Below are positions 54,016-63,613 of a stretch of 64,000 nt of DNA, in pieces (position 1 is the first letter of the stretch; each line of letters begins with the position of its first letter). A program made the translations under genes and the position numbers. Location of the stretch: NCBI GenBank assembly GCA_964558975.1, contig CAZLFQ010000002.1:1-64000 (forward strand), given 5' to 3'. The notes beneath the pieces were generated by a model. It was not told where the DNA came from and made no database searches. It saw only the letters and a list, made by a program, of their open reading frames with translations. This DNA comes from CAZLFQ01 sp964558975. Lineage in GTDB: Bacteria; Pseudomonadota; Alphaproteobacteria; Rickettsiales; Midichloriaceae.

Positions 54016-54761
54016 CCGATTTAAGTAGGGCTACAACTAATTTAAGAGCTAGTCTAATAGCCAGCAACCCAAATACAGTAATTGAACACGAATTTTTAAG
54101 ACGAAACACTCACAAATTTTTAGTTGGCTTTACAGTCTTAATGTATGCTTTTGATGCACTTTCTGTTTTAACAAATAGTGACAAACCATTGGGAGGGGGA
54201 ATACAAATTGCAGGTGATGTTATTGGGCTAGCTGTTGCAAGTCTAATTATGGCAGCACCAGAGAGAAAAAATGATCTTCAAGAACCCATCTCTTGTAACT
54301 ACACACTAGATGTACTTAAGCGTATGGGGACAATACCTTTGTCGTGTTTTAAAAATGCAGATCCAAGGCGATTCTTAGCTTCTACAAATATCGCAGTACG
54401 TGCATTAATATACATAGGGCATGGTATCGCTGAAAAAGAGATGAGCCCATTGGTGGGAGGCTTGTTTGGCATTGCAGTTTTGTGCAATAGCGCCCTTGCG
54501 TTTCCTAAGAAAAATGAAACAGGTTATATTTTGTATGGAGCTTTAATTCTTCCAATGAGTTTAGGACTACTGATTGCAAATGCTATTGATGGTAGCACTC
54601 CTGCAGTAATGCTTGCGTATGCTAATGCTGCCACTATCTCAGCAAGTATATTTGCGGTTTCTGTTAGTGGTTTTGCCCATAGAGAAGCTGTAAAAAAAGC
54701 TGAAGGTTGCAGGAAAATTGGAGCATTTCTTAATGGAGATACACCAGTTTTAACAGTTTGA
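54012..54761 (+). CDS. Membrane protein family B, copy 3
   Basis: 249 residues, paralogue of B1: NYTLDVLKRM, CFKNADPRRFLA, TGYILYG and a C-terminal HREAVKKAEG all align. Multi-pass by hydrophobicity, unknown function. GAGG lies eight bases before the ATG and belongs to the A3 remnant. More diverged from B1 than A2 is from A1, particularly at the N-terminus. Last gene of the array; rpsU follows with its own promoter. Confidence 0.7.
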   Translation: MTDLSRATTNLRASLIASNPNTVIEHEFLRRNTHKFLVGFTVLMYAFDALSVLTNSDKPLGGGIQIAGDVIGLAVASLIMAAPERKNDLQEPISCNYTLDVLKRMGTIPLSCFKNADPRRFLASTNIAVRALIYIGHGIAEKEMSPLVGGLFGIAVLCNSALAFPKKNETGYILYGALILPMSLGLLIANAIDGSTPAVMLAYANAATISASIFAVSVSGFAHREAVKKAEGCRKIGAFLNGDTPVLTV

Positions 54762-54806
54762 TAATAATTTTTAGAAAAGTAACCAGCAGCTAAATTACAC
54801 CTCAAC

Positions 54807-54835
54807 TTGCAAAAGCTCTAAAACTATTGTAAAAT
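54807..54835 (+). promoter_or_regulatory. Sigma70-type promoter of rpsU
   Basis: TTGCAA at 54807-54812 and TAAAAT at 54830-54835, 17 bases apart. The leader to the GTG of rpsU is about 67 bases. Confidence 0.6.
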
Positions 54836-54908
54836 CCTAGATCTAACTAAACTTGTGCAAATTTTGCATAATTTTATTAACCTTAATACTCTAAAGGGGG
54901 TATAAGTC

Positions 54909-55103
54909 GTGCAAGTATTAGTAAGATTTAATAACGTTGACCAAGCTCTCCGCGCATTAAAGAAACAAATGCAAAGAGAAGGTGTATTCAGAGTTATGAA
55001 AATGAAACGCGCATTCGAAAAGCCATCAGAAGCTAAAGTAAGAAAAGCTGCTGAAGCTCTACGTAGAAGACGCAAACTCAGAAGAAAATCTGATTGGAAT
55101 TAA
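54909..55103 (+). CDS. rpsU: 30S ribosomal protein S21
   Basis: 64 residues, Arg/Lys-rich, with the S21 pattern VDQALRALKKQMQREGVFR, FEKPSEAKVRKAAEALRRRRK. The GTG start follows GGGGG. It stands alone between a promoter and a terminator. S21 is a late-assembling small-subunit protein that assists mRNA selection. Confidence 0.95.
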   Translation: MQVLVRFNNVDQALRALKKQMQREGVFRVMKMKRAFEKPSEAKVRKAAEALRRRRKLRRKSDWN

Positions 55104-55119
55104 CCCCAGTCACTTAAGT

Positions 55120-55149
55120 AAAGCTGGCATACTTTGCCAGCTTTTTTTT
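55120..55149 (+). terminator. Rho-independent terminator after rpsU
   Basis: Stem GCTGGCA (55123-55129) with TGCCAGC (55135-55141), flanked by A and eight T. bioY begins ten bases later, so read-through or a promoter within this region would be needed for its expression. Confidence 0.88.
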
Positions 55150-55158
55150 GGAGCATAT

Positions 55159-55698
55159 ATGATTATTTTAAACCAAACCTTAGATCTTAAAACCCTAACA
55201 CAAAGCATTATATTTCAAACAATTATAGGCTGCCTACTTTTGATTGTGGCATCGCAAATTTCTATCCCCATCCAGCCAGTACCAGTTACATTACAAACTA
55301 TGGCCGTTCTATATATAGGTCTTACATACAGACCTATAGCAGCCCTCAGTGCGACAATCTCATACATAGGCTGCAGTATTTTAGGAATGCCAGTTTTTAC
55401 CAATTTTCAAGCAAGTCCTTTGGCTATTATAGGACCAACAGGTGGCTATATAGTTAGTTTTGTTGTTTCTGCCTTCTTTATCAGTATTATTATGGAGAAA
55501 ATAAAGCATACCCCCCTCAATATGCTGATTGCTTCAATTGGCGGAACAATAATTACCTTTATAATGGGGGTTAGCTGGCTTGCTACATTCATTGGGCCTA
55601 AACCAGCGATTACTTCAGGTCTTATACCATTTATAATTCCTGGCTTAGCCAAGGCTTTAATTTTAGTTAGTTTGTTGAAATTTATAAGAAAACTTTAA
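55159..55698 (+). CDS. bioY: Biotin transporter BioY
   Basis: 179 residues with six membrane helices. The BioY signature IPIQPVPVTLQTMAVLY and the glycine-rich GPTGGYI are both present. It is the substrate-binding S component of ECF biotin uptake; solo BioY can function alone or with a shared ECF module (no bioMN here). GGAG precedes the ATG. Confidence 0.93.
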   Translation: MIILNQTLDLKTLTQSIIFQTIIGCLLLIVASQISIPIQPVPVTLQTMAVLYIGLTYRPIAALSATISYIGCSILGMPVFTNFQASPLAIIGPTGGYIVSFVVSAFFISIIMEKIKHTPLNMLIASIGGTIITFIMGVSWLATFIGPKPAITSGLIPFIIPGLAKALILVSLLKFIRKL

Positions 55699-55764
55699 AA
55701 AAATATAGCCCAGCATTTTAGCTCGTGATACCTTATTTATTAAGGTTTAACCCAAAGCATATTT

Positions 55765-57564
55765 ATGACTGAGCAAAATTCTCAAAAAAACCAATTTGAT
55801 ATCAATCAATTTTCTGAAAATTTCGCCAAAACAGTTAAATCTCTTAACGAAGCAACAGCGCAGGCTTTGGCCAACAATAATCAAGGGTTTGAAAACGTGA
55901 AACTAGATCCAATGAATGTATCAAATAGTTTAATGCAAGTTATGCAGCAAGTTTGGTCTGATCCGCAAAAAGCTATTCAAAACAACATAGAATTAACACA
56001 AAATTATCTAAATTTGTGGTCAAATGTAACGCAGCGATTCTTAGGGCAACCTGTTGAACCATTATATAAATCTCAAGGTAAAGATAACAGGTTCAAGGAT
56101 GAAGCTTGGGAAAATCACCCTATGTTTGACTTTATCAAACAATCCTATTTTATGAATTCAGCTTGGCTTCAAGACATTGTTAAACAAGTTGAGGGCCTAT
56201 CTCCTAAAGAAGAGAAGAAATTAGAATTTTATACCAAGCTTATAATTGATGCGATGGCTCCCACTAACTTCGCCATAACAAATCCAGAAGTATTAAAAGA
56301 AACTTTGGCATCAAATGGCGCCAATCTAGTTAAAGGCGCTGAGAATTTTTATAAAGATATAGCTAAATCTAAAGGTCAGAATTTTAAAATCACCACTACT
56401 GATTTTAATGCTTTTGAAGTTGGCAAAAACTTGGCCGTAACACCTGGGAAAGTTGTATATCAAAACGATCTCATTCAACTTATTCAATATACCCCTTTAA
56501 CTGACAAAGTATTCAAGACCCCAGTGGTTATAATGCCTGCTTGGATAAACAAATATTATATTTTAGACCTTCAAGACAAAAATTCTTTTGTTAGATGGAT
56601 GGTTGAGCAAGGATATACCGTGTACATGATTTCATGGGCTAACCCCGATGAAACACTAGGCCATAAAACTTTTGATGATTACATGCAAGAAGGACCTCTT
56701 GCAGCTATGAAAAAGGTTCAAGAAATCATTGGCGAAGAACAAATGCATTTTATGGGTTATTGTTTAGGAGGAACACTCCTAGCAGCAACAATCGCGCATT
56801 TAAAAGCTAAAAATACAAAACCATTCCCTATTAAATCAGCAACATTTTTAACATCGTTAGTAGACTTCAGTGAAGCTGGTGATTTAGGCATTTTCATTGA
56901 CGATGAACAAATTTCAGTACTTGAAAAAAGGATGAGTGAAAAAGGCTATTTAGATGGCCATGAAATGGCGCAAACTTTTAGCATGATTCGCGCTAATGAT
57001 ATGATCTGGTCATTCTACGTTAATAACTATTTAATGGGCAAAGATCCATTCCCCTTCGATATACTATATTGGAATGCAGATTCAACAAGGCTTCCTGCAA
57101 AAATGCACTCTTTCTATTTAAGAAATATGTATGAAAAAAATCTATTAGCACAACCAAATGGGGTTACTCTATGCGGAACACCAATAGATTTGAGAAAAGT
57201 TGATGTTCCAGTGTACATCTTGTCGACTAAAGAAGACCATATCACTCCATGGGAATCAACCTATAGAGGAACACAGATTTATTCTGGCCCAATTAGATTT
57301 ACCTTAAGTGGCTCTGGTCACGTTGCGGGCGTAGTAAACCACCCAAGCCGCAACAAATATAACCACTGGACAAACGATAAGATTGCTAAAACTTCTAAAG
57401 AATGGCTAGAAACTGCCAAAGATAATGCTGGCTCTTGGTGGACAGATTGGAATACTTGGGCTGCCAAACAATCAGGTGAGAAAGTTGCTGCACGCAAAAT
57501 TAAAGAAGGAACCAAACCTCTTGAAAACGCACCTGGTAGCTATGTTAAATTTCGACTTGGTTAG
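55765..57564 (+). CDS. phaC: Class I polyhydroxyalkanoate synthase PhaC
   Basis: 599 residues, polymerising (R)-3-hydroxyacyl-CoA into storage polyester. The N-terminal PhaC domain is followed by the alpha/beta catalytic domain with lipase-box GYCLGG (Cys333), Asp491 in KEDHITPW and His519 in SGHVAG. Length and single-subunit form indicate class I. No phaA, phaB or phasin gene is adjacent. Its stop overlaps that of the next gene, on the other strand, by 20 bases. Confidence 0.95.
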   Translation: MTEQNSQKNQFDINQFSENFAKTVKSLNEATAQALANNNQGFENVKLDPMNVSNSLMQVMQQVWSDPQKAIQNNIELTQNYLNLWSNVTQRFLGQPVEPLYKSQGKDNRFKDEAWENHPMFDFIKQSYFMNSAWLQDIVKQVEGLSPKEEKKLEFYTKLIIDAMAPTNFAITNPEVLKETLASNGANLVKGAENFYKDIAKSKGQNFKITTTDFNAFEVGKNLAVTPGKVVYQNDLIQLIQYTPLTDKVFKTPVVIMPAWINKYYILDLQDKNSFVRWMVEQGYTVYMISWANPDETLGHKTFDDYMQEGPLAAMKKVQEIIGEEQMHFMGYCLGGTLLAATIAHLKAKNTKPFPIKSATFLTSLVDFSEAGDLGIFIDDEQISVLEKRMSEKGYLDGHEMAQTFSMIRANDMIWSFYVNNYLMGKDPFPFDILYWNADSTRLPAKMHSFYLRNMYEKNLLAQPNGVTLCGTPIDLRKVDVPVYILSTKEDHITPWESTYRGTQIYSGPIRFTLSGSGHVAGVVNHPSRNKYNHWTNDKIAKTSKEWLETAKDNAGSWWTDWNTWAAKQSGEKVAARKIKEGTKPLENAPGSYVKFRLG

Positions 57565-58774
57565 TTTGAATACCTGCTCTTCTTTCTAATTCGACTAGTG
57601 CCGCATAGTAACCAAAAGTTCTGTTTGGCCTAATTCTAGTCATATTATTACAATTTATGGAAGCATAGGCTCTGGCATCCCCATTAATAAAAAACATATA
57701 CTGAGCAACACTATTCAAACTACTTTGAAACTTTGAAGTCTTGTCACTACATTGAAGCAATAATTCTGCCAAATCACAATTTAATAAGCTCCTTGGCAAT
57801 CTGGGAAAGTTAACTAAAAATTCTTCATGATGACCATCTACTAAACATCTTTTGTAATACTTCGAAATAAAACTATTCCAATTCTTTTGCTTCAGATTGA
57901 TTTGCTCTAGTGATCCTTGATTAAGAAATTGATCAATATCAGCTTTTTCAAACTTATTAGGTGAGAAGAGCTTAAGTAAAAAACTACCATCTTCAGGCTG
58001 TTCAGATTCTAGTAAGCTGGTAAATAAATCCCAATCTTGTTTTTCTTGCGTCTCCTTTTTTTGCATATCTGTAAAACTAGTGATAGCTTCTCTTATCCCT
58101 AGCTTTTCAATTAAGACTTTAGAAACCGAATCAAGAAATTGTCCTGTTGTTTTTTGGGGCAATTTAAATCTTTTACAGTAATGTAAAAATTTTTCCTCAA
58201 CCTTTTGTTCTTCAGTCAAATTCTTGTCCTTATATGCATTAACAAAATCTATTAATTCATCAAGTTGCTCTAAGGCAATAAGAAGTGCCCGCATTTTATT
58301 AAGGTTTAGCTTTGAACATCCTAACCAAGCAATGAGAAGGTCTTTAGTGTAAACAGGATAATCAACGCCTTCAATTTTGACCTCTAGCTCTACAGGGTAA
58401 TATAAAAAGAAAAGCAAACCTAGCTTGGCTTTATAATCCAAATTTATCTGAAGGCTATTTGTCAAATCACGAAGCTTGCCAAGCAACCAATTTTTTTTAA
58501 GAGTTAAATCAGCATCATGCCATTCGGCAAACTCGCGCCGGAAATTATTTTTAAAATAGTTTATATCGGTAGTAGGAGAAATTTTGATTTTTCTCTTACC
58601 CTTTACAACGGACCAAGTATGATCAAATTTAAACCCTAGATGCTCTAGAAAAATATTAGGTGCAAAAGTTACATGCTTTCCAGACAAAGCTAGTTTATTT
58701 GAAAAATTCAATCTTTCATTACTTTTAGGCAAGCAATCAAGATGGTTTTGCATGCATTTGAGCCCTTTTCCCAC
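57545..58774 (-). CDS. Hypothetical 400-aa protein convergent with phaC
   Basis: Not recognised. A soluble, largely helical protein with no signal peptide or membrane helix. An N-terminal region (DHTWSVVKGKRKIKISP) and a Leu-rich middle are followed by acidic and aromatic helices (KQDWDLFTSLLESEQPEDGS). The last 60 residues (YMFFINGDARAYASINCNNM, RPNRTFGYYAALVELERRAG) look like a compact conserved tail. The first in-frame ATG at 58753 may be the true start. It is unlike PHA granule proteins and could be an accessory or host-interaction protein; there is no direct evidence. Confidence 0.6.
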   Translation of the reverse strand: MGKGLKCMQNHLDCLPKSNERLNFSNKLALSGKHVTFAPNIFLEHLGFKFDHTWSVVKGKRKIKISPTTDINYFKNNFRREFAEWHDADLTLKKNWLLGKLRDLTNSLQINLDYKAKLGLLFFLYYPVELEVKIEGVDYPVYTKDLLIAWLGCSKLNLNKMRALLIALEQLDELIDFVNAYKDKNLTEEQKVEEKFLHYCKRFKLPQKTTGQFLDSVSKVLIEKLGIREAITSFTDMQKKETQEKQDWDLFTSLLESEQPEDGSFLLKLFSPNKFEKADIDQFLNQGSLEQINLKQKNWNSFISKYYKRCLVDGHHEEFLVNFPRLPRSLLNCDLAELLLQCSDKTSKFQSSLNSVAQYMFFINGDARAYASINCNNMTRIRPNRTFGYYAALVELERRAGIQTNQVEI

Positions 58775-58872
58775 TTATCCACAACAGCAATCCCTATGCC
58801 ATACATTAATTATCTAATTGCCCTTAATAACTTAATATTTTACAATGATCGCAATAGTTATATGTAATTTTA

Positions 58873-60726
58873 ATGATACGAAGTCCAAGATTAAAAAATT
58901 TTGTTGCGTTCCTGATTGATGCAGGCTCAGCAATAGTTGTAGCCTTTTTTGCGTTGTACCTTAGGCTAGGGAATCGAATATTCTCATATCCTATTGATTT
59001 TTTAATTACTCAAGCCATAGCTTTCACTGTTTGTGTAATAATGGTAAATTACTATTTCAACATTCACAGGGGTATTTGGCGCTATTTTAATATTCGCTAT
59101 TTAGAAAATATTATAAAAGCCTCAACTATATCTACTCTGCTATTTTTACTTATACTTTTCATCGACTCAAGGCTGGAAAAATTTCCCAGATCCGTTGTTT
59201 TCATAAATTGGCTCTTGTTAATCCTATTCCAAAGCCTACCTAGGGCCCTTTATACCACTTGGTTTAATGGCTCTTTTAAGTCGTTTTTCAAAACAAAAGA
59301 TATATCGCCAACACCAATATTAATAATTGGTTTAGGAAACTCTACTGAACTTTTTATCAATGAGTTGCAAAGATCGAATGCTGCAAATTACAAAATTGTG
59401 GGGATTCTCGACAGCAAATCTAATGTAGGCCGTACCATTCAAGATATTCCAATTATTGGAACGATCGATAGTTTAGAAAAAGTGATAAAAATTCTAGAAA
59501 AAAAGAAAATTCGCCCAGCTAGAATTTTGATAAGCCCAGAATTATATATTGGTGGAAAGTTACAAAAACTTCTTAAAATAAGTGACGAGCTTTCTATACC
59601 AATGTCGAAACTTCCCAAACTTATGGAACTTCAACATAATCTCAATAGCTCACCCATCCAATCTATTCCGATCGAGGATTTATTAAGGCGTCACCAACGA
59701 GTGATCGACAGAGCTGCAGTTGCTAATTTAGTAAAAAACAAACGCGTATTAATTACAGGTGCAGGCGGATCTATTGGCTCAGAAATAGTAAGGCAAGTTG
59801 CAAGCTGTGAGCCTCACTCATTGGCGCTTTTAGACAATTCCGAATATCTATTATATGAGATTGAACAAGAGACTTTGACCAAGTTTCCTGATGCTAATTC
59901 TTCGGCAAATCTTGCAGATATACGAGATGAAAAAACTATTGAAAAAATATTCAAGAAATTTCAACCAGATATCATATTTCATGCAGCAGCATTAAAACAT
60001 GTACCATTGCTTGAATCACATAAGGCAGAGGCAGTTCATACCAATGTTGTGGGTACGAAAAATTTAATTGATGCGGCAATAAGACATAAAGCATCTCATT
60101 TTATCATGATTTCAACTGACAAGGCTGTTAATCCCGTAAGCTTCATGGGTTGCACGAAACGCGTTGCGGAAATGTACTGCCAGAGTGGCGCCAATAAAAA
60201 CATCAATCTTACAATTGTGAGGTTTGGCAATGTGCTTGGCTCGAATGGGTCAGTGGTGCCAATATTTGAGAAACAAATTGCTGCTGGTGGCCCTATTACT
60301 GTTACGCATGCCGATACAACCAGATATTTTATGACAATTAAAGAAGCCGTAGGACTGGTTCTACAAGCGACTGTTCTCAATACAGATAACACCGAAGCAA
60401 AAGTTTACGTACTTGATATGGGCGAGCCAATTAAGGTTCTAGACCTAGCAAAACACATGATAACATTAGCAGGTTTAAAACCTGATATAGACATACCTAT
60501 AAAATTTATTGGGCTCAGACCCGGTGAAAAGCTACATGAAGAACTATATTATTCTCATGAGAATTTTGACCGCACTAGTAATAGTGGAATTTTCCTAGCA
60601 CACCCTAAAACTTTGGAAAAAAAGAAACTTGGAAAACTTATTAAGGATCTGGAATTATTAGCTTTGAACAAGAATGATTCAGAATGCGATAAACAATTAC
60701 GAAAAATTCTAAAAGCACTTAATTAG
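58873..60726 (+). CDS. Nucleotide-sugar 4,6-dehydratase (WbpM/PglF/CapD type)
   Basis: 617 residues. Four N-terminal membrane helices (about 10-130), a CoA-binding-like Rossmann domain (about 150-260), then an extended-SDR domain with TGAGGSIGSE (NAD site), STDKAVNP and Met-Gly-Cys-Thr-Lys, the S-M-K form of the triad where Met replaces Tyr as in WbpM. Such enzymes convert UDP-GlcNAc to a 4-keto-6-deoxy sugar for surface glycans or glycoproteins. No glycan cluster surrounds it. The start ATG is clear. Confidence 0.9.
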   Translation: MIRSPRLKNFVAFLIDAGSAIVVAFFALYLRLGNRIFSYPIDFLITQAIAFTVCVIMVNYYFNIHRGIWRYFNIRYLENIIKASTISTLLFLLILFIDSRLEKFPRSVVFINWLLLILFQSLPRALYTTWFNGSFKSFFKTKDISPTPILIIGLGNSTELFINELQRSNAANYKIVGILDSKSNVGRTIQDIPIIGTIDSLEKVIKILEKKKIRPARILISPELYIGGKLQKLLKISDELSIPMSKLPKLMELQHNLNSSPIQSIPIEDLLRRHQRVIDRAAVANLVKNKRVLITGAGGSIGSEIVRQVASCEPHSLALLDNSEYLLYEIEQETLTKFPDANSSANLADIRDEKTIEKIFKKFQPDIIFHAAALKHVPLLESHKAEAVHTNVVGTKNLIDAAIRHKASHFIMISTDKAVNPVSFMGCTKRVAEMYCQSGANKNINLTIVRFGNVLGSNGSVVPIFEKQIAAGGPITVTHADTTRYFMTIKEAVGLVLQATVLNTDNTEAKVYVLDMGEPIKVLDLAKHMITLAGLKPDIDIPIKFIGLRPGEKLHEELYYSHENFDRTSNSGIFLAHPKTLEKKKLGKLIKDLELLALNKNDSECDKQLRKILKALN

Positions 60727-60780
60727 ACTTTAGTTAAAAAATATTATATAAGTACTTGAGAAAATTCTACGCAGGCACTT

Positions 60781-62007
60781 ATGATGGCATCGAACCAAAA
60801 CAACCAGCCTTTTTTAGCAACGCGCTTAAAAAGAATTAAACCTTCACCAACTTTAGCAGTTACAACCAAAGCTGCCGAACTAAAAGCTGCTGGTCACGAT
60901 GTTATTGGACTGGGCGCAGGTGAACCAGATTTTGATACACCTAACCATATTAAAGAAGCTGCCTATGCGGCAATGAAGAAAGGGGAAACAAAGTATACTG
61001 CTGTTGATGGTACTCCTGCTCTTAAAAAAGCCATCTGTGCAAAATTTGAACGTGAGAATAATTTAAAATACACACCCGACCAAATTACCGTGGGCTGTGG
61101 TGGTAAACACGTATTATTTAATGCACTACTCGCAAGTTTAAACCCCGAAGACGAAGTTATTATTCCAGCGCCTTACTGGGTATCTTATCCAGACATGGTG
61201 ATGTTTGCTGAAGGAACTCCAGTAATAATCGAAGGACTAGAAAAAAATAGATTTAAGATTACAGCTGAAGACTTAGAAAAAGCGATTACCCCAAAAACCA
61301 AATGGTTGATTTTAAATTCCCCAAGTAATCCAACTGGCAGCGCATATACTACATCAGAACTTAGAAATTTGGCTGATGTGCTATTAAAATATCCTCATGT
61401 CTACATTATGAGTGATGATATTTATGAACATGTTATTTACGATGGCTTTGAATTTAAAACGATTGCCGAAGTAGAACCAAAACTTTTTGATAGAACATTC
61501 ACTGTAAATGGCGTTTCAAAAGCTTATTCAATGACAGGCTGGAGAATTGGTTATGGCGGCGGGCCAAAAGAATTGATTAAAGCAATGTGCATGTTGCAAT
61601 CGCAGAGTACGTCTAACCCCTCATCAATAAGTCAGGCAGCCTCTGTTGAAGCTTTAAACGGTACACAAGATTTTATTGAACCAAATAACATCACATTCAA
61701 GAGACGTAGAGATATGGTTGTAAAACTCCTTAATGATATCAAGGGTATTACCTGCCTAACACCTGAAGGAGCATTCTACGTATTTCCAAGTTGCAAAGGC
61801 TTAATAGGCAAATCAACCCCGAAAGGAAATATTATTAAAAATGATACGGAATTTTCTACGTATCTTCTTGAAGAAGCGCTGGTTGCTGTTGTTCAAGGTA
61901 GTGCTTTTGGAGCGGAAGGCTATTTCAGAATTTCATACGCGACCTCTGACGCAATTTTAGAGAAGGCTTGTGCGAGGATCAAGGAAGCTTGTGAAAAGTT
62001 AGTATAA
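60781..62007 (+). CDS. aatA: Aspartate aminotransferase (class I/II, AspC-type)
   Basis: 408 residues, PLP-dependent. NSPSNPTGSAYT (substrate and cofactor loop), the PLP Lys in VNGVSKAYSMTGWRIGY and the terminal YFRISYATSD Arg are conserved. It interconverts aspartate and 2-oxoglutarate with oxaloacetate and glutamate. It precedes a dicarboxylate transporter by about 66 bases, and the two may act together in using host dicarboxylates and amino acids. Confidence 0.93.
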   Translation: MMASNQNNQPFLATRLKRIKPSPTLAVTTKAAELKAAGHDVIGLGAGEPDFDTPNHIKEAAYAAMKKGETKYTAVDGTPALKKAICAKFERENNLKYTPDQITVGCGGKHVLFNALLASLNPEDEVIIPAPYWVSYPDMVMFAEGTPVIIEGLEKNRFKITAEDLEKAITPKTKWLILNSPSNPTGSAYTTSELRNLADVLLKYPHVYIMSDDIYEHVIYDGFEFKTIAEVEPKLFDRTFTVNGVSKAYSMTGWRIGYGGGPKELIKAMCMLQSQSTSNPSSISQAASVEALNGTQDFIEPNNITFKRRRDMVVKLLNDIKGITCLTPEGAFYVFPSCKGLIGKSTPKGNIIKNDTEFSTYLLEEALVAVVQGSAFGAEGYFRISYATSDAILEKACARIKEACEKLV

Positions 62008-62073
62008 ATATTCTGGCAATATCAGTCTTTTCGTGGTATAGAGCTGTCGCAGAACTCATACTAAAGGGACATA

Positions 62074-63492
62074 ATGGCTAGAACAATTTCCGCTTCTCAA
62101 ATTTCAACATTGTTAGCACTAACCATGTTAGCTTCAATTTTTTGGTACATACCTGCTCCTGCAGGAGTGACAGAAAACGGTTGGCATTTGCTTGGTATTT
62201 TTCTAGCAACGATTGGCGGAATTATTCTAAATCCTTTGCCGATGGGAGCAATTTCTTTATTTGGAATAGTTGCTGCAGTCCTAACTAAAACCTTAACTTT
62301 AGATCAGTGCCTAGCAGGGTTTGGGAGCGACATAGTATGGTTAGTTGTATTTGCATTTTTCATCTCTCAAGGATTCATCAAAACAGGTCTCGGCAATAGA
62401 ATCGCCTACTTCTTTATTTCTAAATTAGGCCATAGCACACTTGGTTTAAGCTATGGTTTAGTTGTAGCAGAGTTCATTCTATCTCCGCTAATACCAAGTG
62501 TTACAGCAAGAGGCGGTGGAATAATCTATCCAATTGCTCACTCGCTAGCTGAATCGTACCAAGATAAAACTCATAAGGGCGTATCTAAAAAAACAGCAGG
62601 GTTTATTATGATGTCTTGCGCACAATCAAATGTAATCACCAGCAGCATGTTCATAACTGCAATGGCGGCCAACCCTTTAATTGTAAAATTAGCTCAAGAT
62701 GCTGGCATTGCGATATCATGGACTGACTGGGCTTTAGCTGCTCTTGTTCCTGGATTATTATCTTTAATCCTAATGCCTCTAGCATTGTTCAGACTTTACA
62801 AACCAGAAATTACTCATTCTGAAACTGCACCTGTTTTAGCTATCAAGAAACTCAAAGAAATGGGCAGCATGAAGTTCCAAGAAGTTATAATGCTCTTCAC
62901 ATTTTTCATTCTGATTTCACTTTGGATAGCGGGTGGTAAATTTGGCATTTCTGCAACAACAACGGCTTTAATTGGCTTTTGTATGCTTATGCTTACTGGA
63001 GTTTTAAAATGGGATGATGCAGCTTCTGATAAAGCTGCATGGCACACATTTACTTGGTTTGCGACATTAGTCATGATGTCAGGATTTTTATCTAAGCTGG
63101 GTATGATGAGCTGGATCGGAGCACAAATAAAAGAATTACTTGCAGGACAGAATCCCCAAGTAACTGCAATCATAGTGATGCTAATCTATTTTTACATACA
63201 CTATTTATTTGCCAGCATCACTGCGCACGTTACAGTTCTATTCCCAACATTTTTACTGGTATTGATTGGCACTGGTATGCCAGCAACTCTTTCTGCTCTG
63301 GTACTTGGTTTTGCTTCAATACTATCTGGTGGACTGACACATTTTGGAATTGCAAGTGCACCGATATTTTTTGGAGCTGGGTATATGAATACTAAAACTT
63401 GGTGGAGGCTTGGTGGCCTTTGCAGCATTCTTTACATCGTTATTTGGAGCTTAGCTGGCGGAGTGTGGTGGAAGTTGTTAGGATTGTACTAG
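62074..63492 (+). CDS. DASS-family dicarboxylate transporter (2-oxoglutarate/malate type)
   Basis: 472 residues with 11-13 membrane helices. The SNN/SNT-type region appears as AQSNVITSSMF, and the second half has FASITAHVTVLFPTFLLVL and GLTHFGIAS. This matches the CitT/SodiT/DiT1 branch. It would import C4 or C5 dicarboxylates, probably with sodium. GGGAC precedes the ATG. Confidence 0.9.
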   Translation: MARTISASQISTLLALTMLASIFWYIPAPAGVTENGWHLLGIFLATIGGIILNPLPMGAISLFGIVAAVLTKTLTLDQCLAGFGSDIVWLVVFAFFISQGFIKTGLGNRIAYFFISKLGHSTLGLSYGLVVAEFILSPLIPSVTARGGGIIYPIAHSLAESYQDKTHKGVSKKTAGFIMMSCAQSNVITSSMFITAMAANPLIVKLAQDAGIAISWTDWALAALVPGLLSLILMPLALFRLYKPEITHSETAPVLAIKKLKEMGSMKFQEVIMLFTFFILISLWIAGGKFGISATTTALIGFCMLMLTGVLKWDDAASDKAAWHTFTWFATLVMMSGFLSKLGMMSWIGAQIKELLAGQNPQVTAIIVMLIYFYIHYLFASITAHVTVLFPTFLLVLIGTGMPATLSALVLGFASILSGGLTHFGIASAPIFFGAGYMNTKTWWRLGGLCSILYIVIWSLAGGVWWKLLGLY

Positions 63493-63561
63493 AATAATGG
63501 TTTATTAATGTACTGATAAAACAAAATTGAGTTATCAGGAATAATTGAAGCTTCTTATGTA

Positions 63562-63595
63562 AAAGAAAAAGCCGCCAATGGCAGCTTTTTCTTTG
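63562..63595. terminator. Bidirectional terminator
   Basis: A long palindrome with arms AAAGAAAAAGC-C-GCC and GGC-A-GCTTTTTCTTT around AAT, one mismatch. It can end both the DASS gene on the plus strand and the 109-aa gene on the minus strand. Confidence 0.8.
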
Positions 63596-63613
63596 CAAAT
63601 AATAAATTGCTAT

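Larger units (their letters stand above)
51717..54761 (+). repeat. Tandem two-gene (A-B) repeat array with deletion scars
   Basis: Three copies of an A-B gene pair can be traced. Unit 1 is intact (A1 51717, B1 52399). Unit 2 has A2 at 53181 but only the last codons of B2. Unit 3 has only the first 21 codons of A3 and an intact B3 at 54012. Unit 1 to unit 2 spacing is 1464 bases; unit 2 to unit 3 is 769, so roughly 700 bases were lost. Confidence 0.75.
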
